Of a stretch of DNA of 9,607 nucleotides, positions 1 through 8,368 are shown one piece after another; positions within the stretch are counted from its first letter, which is position 1; each line of letters opens with the position of its first letter. Location: NCBI GenBank assembly GCA_017623335.1, contig JAGAPI010000258.1:1-9607 (forward strand), read 5' to 3'. Under the pieces are notes generated by a model. That model made no database searches. It was not told where the DNA came from and worked only from the letters and a program-made list of their open reading frames with translations. Origin of the DNA: Prevotella sp. (GTDB taxonomy: Bacteria > Bacteroidota > Bacteroidia > Bacteroidales > Bacteroidaceae). The translations under genes were made by a program, and so were the position numbers.

Positions 1-25
1 ATAAGAATAAAAACAAAGGGGAATC

Positions 26-340
26 ATGGAAAGACAGGATGTGATAGAAAAACTTAGACAAATAGGAGAAGCCACGCTTCCCCCAGGCACTTCCCTGTAT
101 CTTTACGGTTCAAGGGCAAGAAACGACAGCCATGAGGATTCCGACTGGGACATAATGATTCTGTTGGACAAAGACAGGCTCTGTGCAGACGACTACGGAT
201 TGGGCTATCCCTTCAGGGAATTTGGCTGGGACATCGACGAGGATATTAATCCCACGGTCTTCGCCAAAGGGCATTGGAACAAATATCCGTTCCTTCCTTT
301 CTACAAAAATGTTGAACACGACAAAATAGTATTATTATGA
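26..340 (+). CDS. MNT-type nucleotidyltransferase, probable antitoxin
   Basis: This 104-residue protein is a minimal nucleotidyltransferase (MNT, pol-beta fold). The diagnostic motif is GSRAR at residues 28-32, followed by the metal-binding pair D40 and D42 in SDWDIMI. A third carboxylate probably lies in the acidic stretch at residues 69-73. In characterised MNT/HEPN pairs the MNT protein neutralises the HEPN toxin, in some cases by attaching AMP to a tyrosine of the toxin. The start at 26 follows a purine-rich AAAGGGG a few bases upstream. The stop overlaps the next start as ATGA, so the two genes are almost certainly translationally coupled. Antitoxin-first order is usual for this module. 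The pair is more AT-rich than the leftward operon, which fits mobile accessory DNA. The family call is firm; the antitoxin role is inferred. Confidence 0.85.
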   Translation: MERQDVIEKLRQIGEATLPPGTSLYLYGSRARNDSHEDSDWDIMILLDKDRLCADDYGLGYPFREFGWDIDEDINPTVFAKGHWNKYPFLPFYKNVEHDKIVLL

Positions 341-729
341 GTCTGAGCGAAGAAGAGAGAAAAGCTATTGTAAATCTCGAAATTGAAAAAGCAGAGAATA
401 CATTTGCGCAAGTCAGCAAACTGACAGAACTCGGTTATTGGGACACAATAGCCAATCGTTTGTATTATTCAGCCTTTCATGCGGCAACGGCACTTCTGAT
501 AAATGACGGGTATCGGGTAAACACCCACAAGGGCATAATCGCCTTGCTCGGACAATATTATGTCAGGACAAACAAAATGTCATCTGCTGACGCTAAGCTG
601 TACTCTGACCTCCAATCTATGAGAAACAACAGTGACTACAACTGTTCATACGATGCCACAGAAGAAGACATACGTCCCCTTATTCCCAAAGTCAACGCTT
701 TTATTGAAAACATTAAGGCGCTGATTTAG
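337..729 (+). CDS. HEPN domain protein (UPF0332-like), probable toxin partner
   Basis: This 130-residue, helix-rich protein has the UPF0332/HEPN signature. The stretch NRLYYSAFHAATALL at residues 40-54 forms the conserved helix, and RNNSDY at residues 96-101 is the family's R-x3-DY motif. HEPN toxins usually cut RNA with an R-x4-6-H motif. Here no histidine follows R96; tyrosines Y101 and Y105 occupy the region instead. That pattern is typical of the R-x-x-x-D-Y subgroup and leaves RNase activity uncertain. The start overlaps the upstream MNT stop by four bases, so the two are made together and presumably form a complex. It may be an RNase toxin, a target for modification by the MNT partner, or a non-toxic binding partner. 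Confidence 0.82.
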   Translation: MSLSEEERKAIVNLEIEKAENTFAQVSKLTELGYWDTIANRLYYSAFHAATALLINDGYRVNTHKGIIALLGQYYVRTNKMSSADAKLYSDLQSMRNNSDYNCSYDATEEDIRPLIPKVNAFIENIKALI

Positions 730-920
730 ATAGCGTTTCTGATGGGAAAAGGTAAAATAAAACTAAGGTTCACAAGTTTGTGGACCACAAACGTGTGAAC
801 CTTGTGTATTCGCCTTGCCGACAGTGTATTTCAGAAATGGTTTACCAAAGAATGGATGTAGGCAAGCATTATAATATATAATTTTCAAAAACCACTGAGG
901 TGATTATTCTAAGGCGGATT
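730..920. other. Intergenic region between convergent transcription units
   Basis: No convincing coding region or RNA gene is visible between the plus-strand MNT/HEPN pair and the end of the minus-strand operon. The only clear structure is the 39-bp palindrome at 765-803, listed separately. The rest (804-920) is AT-rich, with a run of TATAATATATAATTTT-like sequence around 870-886 and no recognisable motif. Confidence 0.6.
751..803 (-). terminator. Probable intrinsic terminator of the leftward operon
   Basis: The arms at 765-783 and 785-803 are 19 bp each, match at 18 of 19 positions and have one base between them. On the minus strand the stem is followed immediately by AGTTTTATTTT, a usable U-rich tail, whereas the plus strand has no T-tract after it. 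This makes it a terminator for the minus-strand operon, lying 118 nt beyond the stop of its last gene. It might also slow transcripts arriving from the HEPN gene. The single mismatch is an A facing a G. Confidence 0.6.
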
Positions 921-3062
921 CTAACGATATCCGTACACAGGATTATCCGTGGTGATGAAGTCAGGACGCAGGATGCGTGCCATACGCAACTCCGGCTCAG
1001 TGTCGAGCGTCCACATATTCACATGCAGACCAAGGCTGTGGGCCTCGTCTATCCACTCCGGATGCCTGAGGAAAATCTTCATTGAATAGTCAAGACATTT
1101 ATATCCGCGCGATTTGGCTTCCTCCGGCGACAGCTTGCCGCCAACGTAAGCCACATACACCGTACTGTCATTATGCAGCACATTGTCGCACACATCTGCA
1201 CTAAACGATATATATTCCACCTGCCTCTGCATGCTGAGCGAGCTCACCGTCTCCACGGCTTTTGCTGCTATATAGGCATTGGCAGAGTCCGACGGCTGAT
1301 TCTTTATCTCAAGTATGATTTTCATGTCGGGAAACTTTCTCGCCTCTTCAAGATAACCGGCAAGAGTGGGTATTTTCTCGCCGTTGGCAAGACGCACGCC
1401 CGACAGCTGTGCGTATGTGCTTGAAGAAATAGGCAGACCGCCAATGTGGGGTTCGTGATTAACAATCAGCACACCGTCGGAAGTGGCGTGTATGTCAAGC
1501 TCGCAGCCATAGACTCCTGCCTTTCCCGCGGCACGGAGAGCGGCTATGGAGTTCTGCACTGCTCCCTTCGCCCTCCAATAGCCCCTATGGGCGATAATCT
1601 TAGGAACAAAATTATCGGCAACAGTCCGCATGTATGCCCTGTCGGCGGCAACGCTCTGCCTGAAAGTCTCACCGAAACGGTTTTTCACCACCACGGTAAT
1701 CTCCTTAGTGCCGGGCGCCGGCGTAGCCTTGAAAAGATGACTTGTAAGGCAAGTCTTGCCGCGCTTGCCCAACAACTGTAGATAAGCCTCGTCATTGTCG
1801 GTGAAACGCTCCATGCGTCCGCGGCAGACACCGTCCTCATACCACTCCACAACCGTCTCCGTGTCGCAGTCCCACACATTTGCCACCACATCGAACGGAT
1901 GCGAGAGAAACTCTCCCACAGAATAGAGGCTCATCTGCCGCGAGACATCATCACCCGTTGGCTTATACTGCCACGACAGCGAATCTGCCGATGCCGTCAC
2001 TATCATATATCCATTGGGGGCTCCGCAGCGGTTCACATCACCGCGCCACCATGTTCCGCATGCCGCGCCGATGTTATGCTCATAGAGAGAATCCGAGACG
2101 ATATTGTTCTGTAAAAAATGCGTATGTCCGGCAAACACATGCACGCGATAGCCTTTCAACACCTCAGCCAGCTGCTCCGCATTGAGCACATTGCCTCCTG
2201 CCTCAACAACGTTCCATGCCGCAGCGTGCATGTTGAGAATCACCATCGAGCCTTTGGGCACATAACTGAGGTCGCGCCGCAGCCACTCCAGCTGCGCCCC
2301 GGTAATCTGCTCACGGTAATCCTTGTTGCCCATATAATTGATGTTCTTCAATGTCACGACATGCACTCCGGCAATGTTGAACGAATAGTCAACAGGTCCG
2401 AAATGGCGATGATATTCCATCTCTCCATACACCGGCGTTCCCAGCGGCATGTTGTTGAGAGCCTGATAGCGCTTGTCGAAATCATGGTTGCCTATGCACT
2501 GGAAAGCCGTGACAGGCAGAGAGTTCACCGACTGCTTATAACCGTCGAACAGCTTCATGTTGTCCCACACAATATCTCCAAGAGCCATAGTCACCACCTC
2601 GTGCTCGCCCGACAGACATTCCGCGGTATTCCTCAAGTCAGGAATGGTCTGCTTATTCCACTTTGCCAGCTGTTCCCGGTTTTTCACCTGCGGGTCGGAG
2701 ATGGCAATGAAATAGAACTTATCATCCTTCTTCTCACGCCTCTGCAGCACAAAGTCGTGCTTGCCCCTGTTGTCGGCAAGGGTACGCACACCGACATAGA
2801 AGTCGGCAATTGCCCCACGCCTGGGCAGACAATATCCGGAAGGAGTTGAGATATACACAAACTTACACGTGTTGGTGTCGGTAGGCAGCATCCACGCTCC
2901 CTTGTCATCGGTCACGGTGAACTCTGAACCGTTTGTCACCACAACCTTTGCCACACCATTCCCCTTTCCGTCGACCACGCGGCCACTGAAGTCAAACTGC
3001 CTTGCAAACGACACGCCTGCGGCAAGCATGCACAAAGCCAGACATGATAATCTATATTCCAT
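921..3062 (-). CDS. Secreted calcineurin-like phosphoesterase fused to glycerophosphodiester phosphodiesterase
   Basis: This 713-residue exported protein appears to combine two phosphoester hydrolases. Residues 1-20 are a signal peptide ending SFA. Residues 22-105 form a beta-rich, carboxypeptidase-regulatory-like N-domain, as is usual before such phosphoesterases. Residues 116-320 carry the dimetal calcineurin motifs: D123-P-Q125, GDIVWDN (162-168), GNHD (191-194), H279 and GHTH (312-315). Residues 330-475 look like the accessory C-domain of this phosphoesterase family. Residues 488-713 are a GDPD domain with HRG (492-494), ExD (E521, D523), H536 and LEIK (E585), so its metal and acid-base residues appear intact. 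QNS at 503-505 replaces the common ENT. GDPDs split glycerophosphodiesters into glycerol 3-phosphate and an alcohol; the calcineurin part could then release phosphate or cut another ester. Its ATG lies one base after the stop of the upstream gene. The gene ends with TAG, so amber is a working stop here. Confidence 0.9.
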   Translation of the reverse strand: MEYRLSCLALCMLAAGVSFARQFDFSGRVVDGKGNGVAKVVVTNGSEFTVTDDKGAWMLPTDTNTCKFVYISTPSGYCLPRRGAIADFYVGVRTLADNRGKHDFVLQRREKKDDKFYFIAISDPQVKNREQLAKWNKQTIPDLRNTAECLSGEHEVVTMALGDIVWDNMKLFDGYKQSVNSLPVTAFQCIGNHDFDKRYQALNNMPLGTPVYGEMEYHRHFGPVDYSFNIAGVHVVTLKNINYMGNKDYREQITGAQLEWLRRDLSYVPKGSMVILNMHAAAWNVVEAGGNVLNAEQLAEVLKGYRVHVFAGHTHFLQNNIVSDSLYEHNIGAACGTWWRGDVNRCGAPNGYMIVTASADSLSWQYKPTGDDVSRQMSLYSVGEFLSHPFDVVANVWDCDTETVVEWYEDGVCRGRMERFTDNDEAYLQLLGKRGKTCLTSHLFKATPAPGTKEITVVVKNRFGETFRQSVAADRAYMRTVADNFVPKIIAHRGYWRAKGAVQNSIAALRAAGKAGVYGCELDIHATSDGVLIVNHEPHIGGLPISSSTYAQLSGVRLANGEKIPTLAGYLEEARKFPDMKIILEIKNQPSDSANAYIAAKAVETVSSLSMQRQVEYISFSADVCDNVLHNDSTVYVAYVGGKLSPEEAKSRGYKCLDYSMKIFLRHPEWIDEAHSLGLHVNMWTLDTEPELRMARILRPDFITTDNPVYGYR

Positions 3063-3063
3063 A

Positions 3064-3555
3064 TTACAATTTCTTTAGTTCTACATTTTCAAAAAGTTCC
3101 ACAACATCCTTGCCAGCCTTAGCCTTGCGTGCTGCCGTTTCAAAATCGGCGGTGTTCTCCTCAAAGCATATCACATTGGCACAGTCGAGAATATGCGCCA
3201 TCACAGCCACGGCGTCGCCGCTTGCCATTCCGCCATCCCTAACGGCATGGCGTATATATCTGTCAGCACGTTCCACAGCCTTGAACACCGCAGGTTTGCG
3301 AATCTCCGTTGCCGAGCCCGAAAAGCCCACCTCCACGTCATACACACAGGTATAGTTGGCAATAAAGGTGTTCCACTTCTCAGTGATGACACTGCCGAGG
3401 GGATGCTGCTCCTCAAAGGTGTTTTTCACCGTTGGTATATTTCCATAAACCTCATAACTGTAACGGCACGACTTGACAACTGCCGTATTCTCGTCTTTGG
3501 CATACACGCCCGCAGAAAGCGCCATTGCCAGCAAAACAATAATTGTCTTTTTCAT
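3064..3555 (-). CDS. Secreted protein of unknown function in a SusCD/phosphoesterase operon
   Basis: I do not recognise this family. The 163-residue product begins with a clear signal peptide (MKKTIIVLLAMALSAGVYA, cleavage after residue 19). The mature part is mixed alpha/beta, with four cysteines (C30, C70, C125, C130) that could form disulfides outside the cytoplasm. There is a helical, charged stretch at residues 86-107 and a Lys/Glu-rich C-terminus. No lipobox cysteine follows the signal, so it should be soluble in the periplasm or exported. The gene starts 22 nt after the SusD stop, with an AAAAGGAAAAGAAG purine run before the ATG. It ends one base before the ATG of the phosphoesterase/GDPD gene, so it is firmly part of the operon. 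A role alongside the SusD protein or the hydrolase is inferred from position only. Confidence 0.8.
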   Translation of the reverse strand: MKKTIIVLLAMALSAGVYAKDENTAVVKSCRYSYEVYGNIPTVKNTFEEQHPLGSVITEKWNTFIANYTCVYDVEVGFSGSATEIRKPAVFKAVERADRYIRHAVRDGGMASGDAVAVMAHILDCANVICFEENTADFETAARKAKAGKDVVELFENVELKKL

Positions 3556-3577
3556 CTTCTTTTCCTTTTTATATTAT

Positions 3578-5038
3578 TTATCTTTTTTGCCATATCAGCT
3601 TAGTGCTTATCTCATCGGCACCCATCGACTGTACCGCCTTCAGATAGTTCTCACGGTTCATGCGCTGCAGGATGGCAGGATACTTATACCTGTAGGGCAT
3701 GGCATCGCCTGAAGCCACGCCGGGACCTGTCGGCACATCGGGGTAGCCTGTGCGGTTGTACTCAAACCACTGCTGATAATCGATGAAGAACAGCGCATAG
3801 AACTTCTGCTCCATGATGCGCCTGAGCGTACCGTCGTATGCTGTGGCTGGATTGTCGAAATATCCCTCCGGCAGCTCCACTCCCCACTGCTGCATATTGG
3901 CAGCCACGGCATCCTCGTACAGCTTGCGGGCATCCTGACTGATGATTCCGCGCTGGGCAAGCTCGGCTTTTATGAAAAGCACCTCAGAATAAGTGATGAG
4001 GGCAATGTCCTGCGGAGCCGTGGCAAGAGTGGCGGCATTGGGAGCCGAGCCGTTAATCACCGGCATGTTGGCATATCCGCTCTGCAGTCCCACATAGTCC
4101 TTCACATCCTTTCCGTTGTCATCCTTATTGGTAGCCTTGAGGGCAAACACCGGCAGGCGCGGGTCGTTCCACTGCTTGAGGGGATTGATGAAGAACTCCG
4201 ACAGCTGCTTGTACGAGCTTAGGTCTGACGGGCGTGTCATAGGCGCCTCGTATGGAGCCACTCCGGAGATTTGCACCATCGCCGACTCTTCATTACTGTC
4301 AAACACAGGATATTCGTCAGGATTGTCCACCATCTTCCTCAGTTCCGCAGCGGCATTAAGCTCCGGCACATCAATAACTCTCAGCAGTGCCCTCATGCGG
4401 AGCGAGTTGGCAAACTTGCGCCACTTCGCAATACCGTCGGCATCGCTGCCGCTGATGCAGTAGAGCAGGTCGCCGCTGTCATTATATCTCAGTCCCTTAG
4501 ACGGAGCAAAACGGCGGTTGGCGGCATCGAGCGAGTCTATGACAGCACGATAGACATCCTGCTGCGTGTCGAACTTAGGATAGTACAGCTGCTGGTCGCC
4601 GCGACAAGCCTCCTGCATTGGAATATCGCCAAAGGCGGCCGTAAGAGTCTCGAACATCCAGCACTGAAGTGTCAGTCCTATAGCCTGATAGTTGGCATCG
4701 CCCACAGCCACACCGTTATCGTATATTGCCTTGGCGTTGGTAAGCCATTTGTAATACTGGGTCCATGCTCCGTCGCCAGCCGTGTCGGTGATTCTGTACC
4801 ATCCCACCCCGTTGGTTGAGTTGGTGGTGACAAGACACTGCATCAGCTGAAATGTATAGCTGTTGTAGCGCTGCCATGTATAGATTCCCATGTTGTAGAT
4901 CACTGGAGTCAGGAAACTGCCCGCATTTGCTCCGTCCATTCTCGTAGGGTCAGTATTTGTCTCATCCATCGACTCACACGACATCATACCACACAGTGTC
5001 ATCAACAGGACACTTATCGAATATAAAATCTTTTTCAT
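3578..5038 (-). CDS. SusD/RagB-like outer-membrane lipoprotein (SusD-like_2 type)
   Basis: This 486-residue lipoprotein should sit on the cell surface, forming the lid over the SusC-type channel and binding the substrate before import. A lipoprotein signal ends at MMSC, with C21 as the predicted lipidated residue, and the following ESMDE is acidic, as in surface-exported Bacteroidetes lipoproteins. The early sequence (TNTDPTRMDGANAG) and the long helical region with YTWQRYNSYTFQLMQ and MFETLTAAFGDIPM match the SusD-like_2 branch. The C-terminal part contains EVLFIKAELAQRG and FFIDYQQWFEYNRTGYP, also typical of the family. Length is normal. It lies 36 nt after the susC stop. The ligand cannot be read from sequence; the operon's phosphoesterases suggest an organophosphate rather than a glycan. 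The frame is intact although the cognate SusC is interrupted. Confidence 0.92.
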   Translation of the reverse strand: MKKILYSISVLLMTLCGMMSCESMDETNTDPTRMDGANAGSFLTPVIYNMGIYTWQRYNSYTFQLMQCLVTTNSTNGVGWYRITDTAGDGAWTQYYKWLTNAKAIYDNGVAVGDANYQAIGLTLQCWMFETLTAAFGDIPMQEACRGDQQLYYPKFDTQQDVYRAVIDSLDAANRRFAPSKGLRYNDSGDLLYCISGSDADGIAKWRKFANSLRMRALLRVIDVPELNAAAELRKMVDNPDEYPVFDSNEESAMVQISGVAPYEAPMTRPSDLSSYKQLSEFFINPLKQWNDPRLPVFALKATNKDDNGKDVKDYVGLQSGYANMPVINGSAPNAATLATAPQDIALITYSEVLFIKAELAQRGIISQDARKLYEDAVAANMQQWGVELPEGYFDNPATAYDGTLRRIMEQKFYALFFIDYQQWFEYNRTGYPDVPTGPGVASGDAMPYRYKYPAILQRMNRENYLKAVQSMGADEISTKLIWQKR

Positions 5039-5074
5039 TCTTTTCTTTCATTTTTCATTCAACATAAAACTTTA

Positions 5075-6277
5075 TCAGAAACCAACCTTAACGTTGACGC
5101 CGAACGAACGTGTAGTAGGCAACGTACCTACCTCAACGCCGCTTACAAACGAGCTTCCGTCGAGCGATGCTGTCTCGGGGTCGAACATCGGATAACCGGT
5201 GATGCACAACAGGTTGCGTCCGTACACTCCCACCACAGCCGAATCCAGGAACGTGTTCTTCAGCCACTTCTTTGGCAGGGTGTAGTCGAGCCTCATCTCA
5301 CGCAACTTCAGATAGCTGTTCTTAAACGAGTTGGTCTCAACGTTGCCGATGCGGTAATATTCCTTGTAATACGCCTCCAGGGTTACAATCTTGGTGTTGG
5401 GAGAATAAGTTCCGTCGCCGTTGTCAACCACGCCTGGCGCAATACAGTACACGCCTTCAACGGGAGTGATTTTCTGCTGTTCAAACAATGCCAGCACCTC
5501 AGGGTCTGTAATGTCAAGATAAAGTTCTGTGCCAGGCTTACGTCCGTTGAGCGTCTCTGCAATGTGTCCCTGCTCACACATCTTGTGATGCGACTGCGAA
5601 TAGGTGATTCCTCCCACCTGTCCGTCCCACTGCATCGAAAGCTTCAGGTTCTTGTATCTCAGCGACGTGCTGAAAGCTCCCTTCCATTTGGGCAGGGCAC
5701 AGCCCACATACTCTATTTCCGACGGACGGTCGGGCAGTCCAGTAGAGGCTATTATCACCAGCCCCTCGTCGTTGCGCTTAAGCTTATATCCCCAGATGTC
5801 GCCGGTCGTTCCTCCCACAGTACCTATTATATATACGTTGCCGCTCACATATGAGCCTATCACCTGACGCTCATCCGCATTGTCGGCAAGCGACTCTATC
5901 CTGTTGCGGTTGAGCGACCACGACAAGGTGTTGTTCCACTCCCACGAGCGTGTCTTTACAGGCGTTCCCCTGAGCACAAGCTCCAAACCCTGATTTCTCA
6001 CGCATCCTGAATTTATGATGCCTTTGGTATATCCTGTCGTCGGGTCGAAGGGAGCACTGAGAATCTGGTTTTTAGTGCGGTTGTAGTAATAGGTGAAGTC
6101 GATTCCCAGGCGTCCCTTGAAGAAGCGGACGTCGAATCCTCCCTCCCAACTCGTTGACATCTCAGGTTTAAAGTCGGCGTTATACAGCGTGCCGCTCTTC
6201 ACGAGCGAGCCTGCAAAGTCGCTTGTTGAATAATAAGGTGCGGTTTTGTAAGGGTCGGTGTCGTTGCCCACTTGCGC
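5075..6277 (-). CDS. SusC C-terminal barrel remnant after the amber codon
   Basis: This 400-residue continuation, beginning AQVGNDTDPYKTAPYY, is the second half of the SusC barrel. It keeps family landmarks such as SWEGGFDVRFFKGRLGIDFT, VYGRNLLCITGYP and the terminal aromatic F that helps outer-membrane assembly. It has no signal peptide. A GTG at 6271 is available but has no ribosome-binding context, so independent translation is unlikely; it matters only if the amber codon is read through or reverts. Confidence 0.7.
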   Translation of the reverse strand, partial: AQVGNDTDPYKTAPYYSTSDFAGSLVKSGTLYNADFKPEMSTSWEGGFDVRFFKGRLGIDFTYYYNRTKNQILSAPFDPTTGYTKGIINSGCVRNQGLELVLRGTPVKTRSWEWNNTLSWSLNRNRIESLADNADERQVIGSYVSGNVYIIGTVGGTTGDIWGYKLKRNDEGLVIIASTGLPDRPSEIEYVGCALPKWKGAFSTSLRYKNLKLSMQWDGQVGGITYSQSHHKMCEQGHIAETLNGRKPGTELYLDITDPEVLALFEQQKITPVEGVYCIAPGVVDNGDGTYSPNTKIVTLEAYYKEYYRIGNVETNSFKNSYLKLREMRLDYTLPKKWLKNTFLDSAVVGVYGRNLLCITGYPMFDPETASLDGSSFVSGVEVGTLPTTRSFGVNVKVGF

Positions 6278-8347
6278 CTACGATGCGCGCAGTTTCATAT
6301 AAGAAATCCAGTCCGGCAGCTTTACCACCTCGTTCATCATCACGCTCAGGCTCACCGAAGGATAGAAAAACGAGCGGTTCTTCCTTGGCAGCGTCGACGA
6401 CCAGTCGTTTCGCCCGCTGATATCGAGAAACAGCATGTTGCGGTATGCAAGGTTGGCGGTGAAGTACAGGCTGTTGACACGCTTCTTGTTGATGACCGTC
6501 TTTACGAGCGGCGAGCTGATGCCGTTGGCGAGCTTATACACTCCCGGAGTGTTCAGACCAGTGACCGAAGCCGAGAGCATGTCGTAGTAAGACACCATCA
6601 TGTTGCCGCCCGCCGAGGCGTTCAGGTGCAGTCCGTTGGAATAGCTGTTATGGTAAGACAGCAGCACATCGCTGTTAGCCTCATAGTCAAGCACATTCTG
6701 CTTTTTGAAGAATCCGTCGGGAAACACCTTGTCGTCCCACGGACGGTGCTGCTCCTGCGTCTGTGCCGTGAACTGTATTCCCGAGCGCACCATCAGGTCA
6801 AGGTTGCGTGTCACCTGATATGTGGCACTGGCGTTACCCATAAACGTGTGTTTCCTTGCAGGATTCTCCGCCTCGTAAAGCAACACGTAGGGATTGGGCA
6901 GATAGCTTGAGAAAGGACGTATCTGACTGACGTTCTCCTGTCCCTTATACCACATCGGCCTGAACCAGTTAAGGTCGAAGTTAGGATTCATGAAAATCAG
7001 GAAATACGAAATGGAGTTTGAGTTATATGTCAGCGACGGAGTGTTTTCCACATCACGGTATGTGTACGATGCGCGTCCGCTCACCTTAAGCCTCTTCGAC
7101 ACCTGCCGGTTGGCTGCCATCGACAGCGTGAGCCGGTCGTAGCCTGAGTTTGGCAATATCCACTCATTCTTGCTGTAGGTAAGCGCAAGGCGCATGTCGC
7201 CGCGGTCGCCAGTGCCGCTGATGGCAAGCGAATGGGTTGAGGTGTGTCCCGTCTGAAACAGTCCCGAGTGATTGTCGGTGTACGGGCGCCACAGTGTGGC
7301 TTGCTCTCCGCGTCCCTCTGTCGCCGGGTCGTACTGAAAGAACATCTGTCCGTCGAATTTCGGTCCGAAGGCGGAGCTTGTTCCCGATGTGCTCGCCAGC
7401 CCGTCGTCGCCTTTGCCGAATGAGTAGTACTGCTGTCCTTCCCAAGGAGTGTTCTTGCCGCCTATGTTCTTCGCCACGCCCTGACCGAACTCATACTGAT
7501 AATCAGGGAAATGTGCAGCCCCGTCCCATGTCTGGTTAAAGCTGTAGGTGACGCCTATTCCTTTCTTTCCGCCACGCCCTGTCTTGGTTGTCACCATGAT
7601 AACGCCGTTGGCTGCCCTCGAACCGTACAATGCCGATGCCGACGCTCCTTTCAGCACCTGAATGCTCTCTATGTCGTCGGGATTAAGGTCGGAAAATCCG
7701 TTACCGTAGTCCACAGAGCCTTCCGAATTGCCGCCTGCCCCGTATGAGCCGCCGGGATTGTTCATAGGGCTCGACAACGGCACTCCGTCAACAACCACAA
7801 GCGCCCCGTTGCCGTCCATGTTCATCGACACATCGCCGCGAAGGCTTATCTTCGTAGATGACAGCGGACCGCCAGCCGTGGTAACGTTCAAGCCAGCCAC
7901 CTCACCCTGAAGCGCCAGCGACCAGTTGCTTGGCATACTTGCCGTTATGTCGTCGCCGCTCACCGTCTGCGTGGAAAAGCCGAGTCCCTTCTCACTTCTT
8001 TTGATGCCAAGCGCGGTCACCACCACATTGTCCAGCTCCACGGCGTCGTCCTCCATCTCCACATTCAACTCGCCGCCGCTGTAGGACACGCGCTTCTTCT
8101 TAAATCCAACATAGCTGAACACGAGCCTGTCCTGCTTACCGAGCGTGCGTTCTGTCACAAACTGAAACTTACCGTCCACATCAGTAATGCCCAGCGTCTT
8201 CTGCTGACTGTTAAGCGACACCGTCGCCCCGATTACAGGTTCTCCCTTACTGTCCGTGACGCGCCCTTTGACGGTTGTCTGTGCCGTCACTGCCGTCGTT
8301 GCCGCCAACAGTAGCATCGCCGATGCAATTCTTTTAATTGTCTTCAT
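6278..8347 (-). CDS. SusC N-terminal open frame: signal, CTD-like domain, plug, half barrel
   Basis: This is the 689-residue part translated before the amber codon. It includes the signal peptide, the N-terminal regulatory-like domain, a short TonB-box-like stretch around [10 protein letters not shown] (108-117), the complete plug and roughly the first half of the barrel. A truncated barrel would probably be degraded in the periplasm. The ATG at 8347 lies about 35 nt downstream of a TAnnTTTG promoter element, consistent with a short AT-rich leader. Confidence 0.75.
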   Translation of the reverse strand: MKTIKRIASAMLLLAATTAVTAQTTVKGRVTDSKGEPVIGATVSLNSQQKTLGITDVDGKFQFVTERTLGKQDRLVFSYVGFKKKRVSYSGGELNVEMEDDAVELDNVVVTALGIKRSEKGLGFSTQTVSGDDITASMPSNWSLALQGEVAGLNVTTAGGPLSSTKISLRGDVSMNMDGNGALVVVDGVPLSSPMNNPGGSYGAGGNSEGSVDYGNGFSDLNPDDIESIQVLKGASASALYGSRAANGVIMVTTKTGRGGKKGIGVTYSFNQTWDGAAHFPDYQYEFGQGVAKNIGGKNTPWEGQQYYSFGKGDDGLASTSGTSSAFGPKFDGQMFFQYDPATEGRGEQATLWRPYTDNHSGLFQTGHTSTHSLAISGTGDRGDMRLALTYSKNEWILPNSGYDRLTLSMAANRQVSKRLKVSGRASYTYRDVENTPSLTYNSNSISYFLIFMNPNFDLNWFRPMWYKGQENVSQIRPFSSYLPNPYVLLYEAENPARKHTFMGNASATYQVTRNLDLMVRSGIQFTAQTQEQHRPWDDKVFPDGFFKKQNVLDYEANSDVLLSYHNSYSNGLHLNASAGGNMMVSYYDMLSASVTGLNTPGVYKLANGISSPLVKTVINKKRVNSLYFTANLAYRNMLFLDISGRNDWSSTLPRKNRSFFYPSVSLSVMMNEVVKLPDWISYMKLRAS

Positions 8348-8368
8348 AAATTAAAATTAAATAAACAT

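Larger units (their letters stand above)
5075..8347 (-). pseudogene. SusC/RagA-type TonB-dependent receptor interrupted by one in-frame amber codon
   Basis: Read through, this frame encodes a 1090-residue TonB-dependent outer-membrane receptor of the SusC/RagA family, the import channel that pairs with the SusD-like lipoprotein encoded just downstream. It has a signal peptide (1-23, ending TAVTAQ), a carboxypeptidase-regulatory-like domain (24-100), a plug (about 105-258) with the family signature [20 protein letters not shown] near 222-241, and a 22-strand-type barrel ending in VKVGF. At codon 690 (6278-6280) the frame has TAG between KLRAS and AQVGND. SusC proteins usually read LRASWAQVGND there, so TGG (Trp) to TAG is the simplest origin. 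There is no frameshift: both halves are in one frame and otherwise intact. Without suppression the product would lack the last 400 residues of the barrel and could not work. Confidence 0.88.

Noticed and set aside
730..920. tRNA or other small RNA gene in the convergent gap
   Set aside because: No cloverleaf or known RNA motif could be found; only the palindrome at 765-803 is structured.
2118..2849. 243-residue open frame on the plus strand
   Set aside because: It lies entirely antisense to the well-supported phosphoesterase-GDPD gene and shows His/Ile-rich shadow composition with no recognisable domain.
5075..6271. The C-terminal half of SusC as an independent gene starting at GTG 6271
   Set aside because: It has no signal peptide or ribosome-binding context, and its residues continue the upstream SusC frame without a gap.
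6278..6280. Genome-wide or programmed recoding of TAG as a sense codon
   Set aside because: The phosphoesterase-GDPD gene in the same operon ends at TAG (921-923), so amber is used as a normal stop, and no structure that would drive readthrough is evident after the codon.
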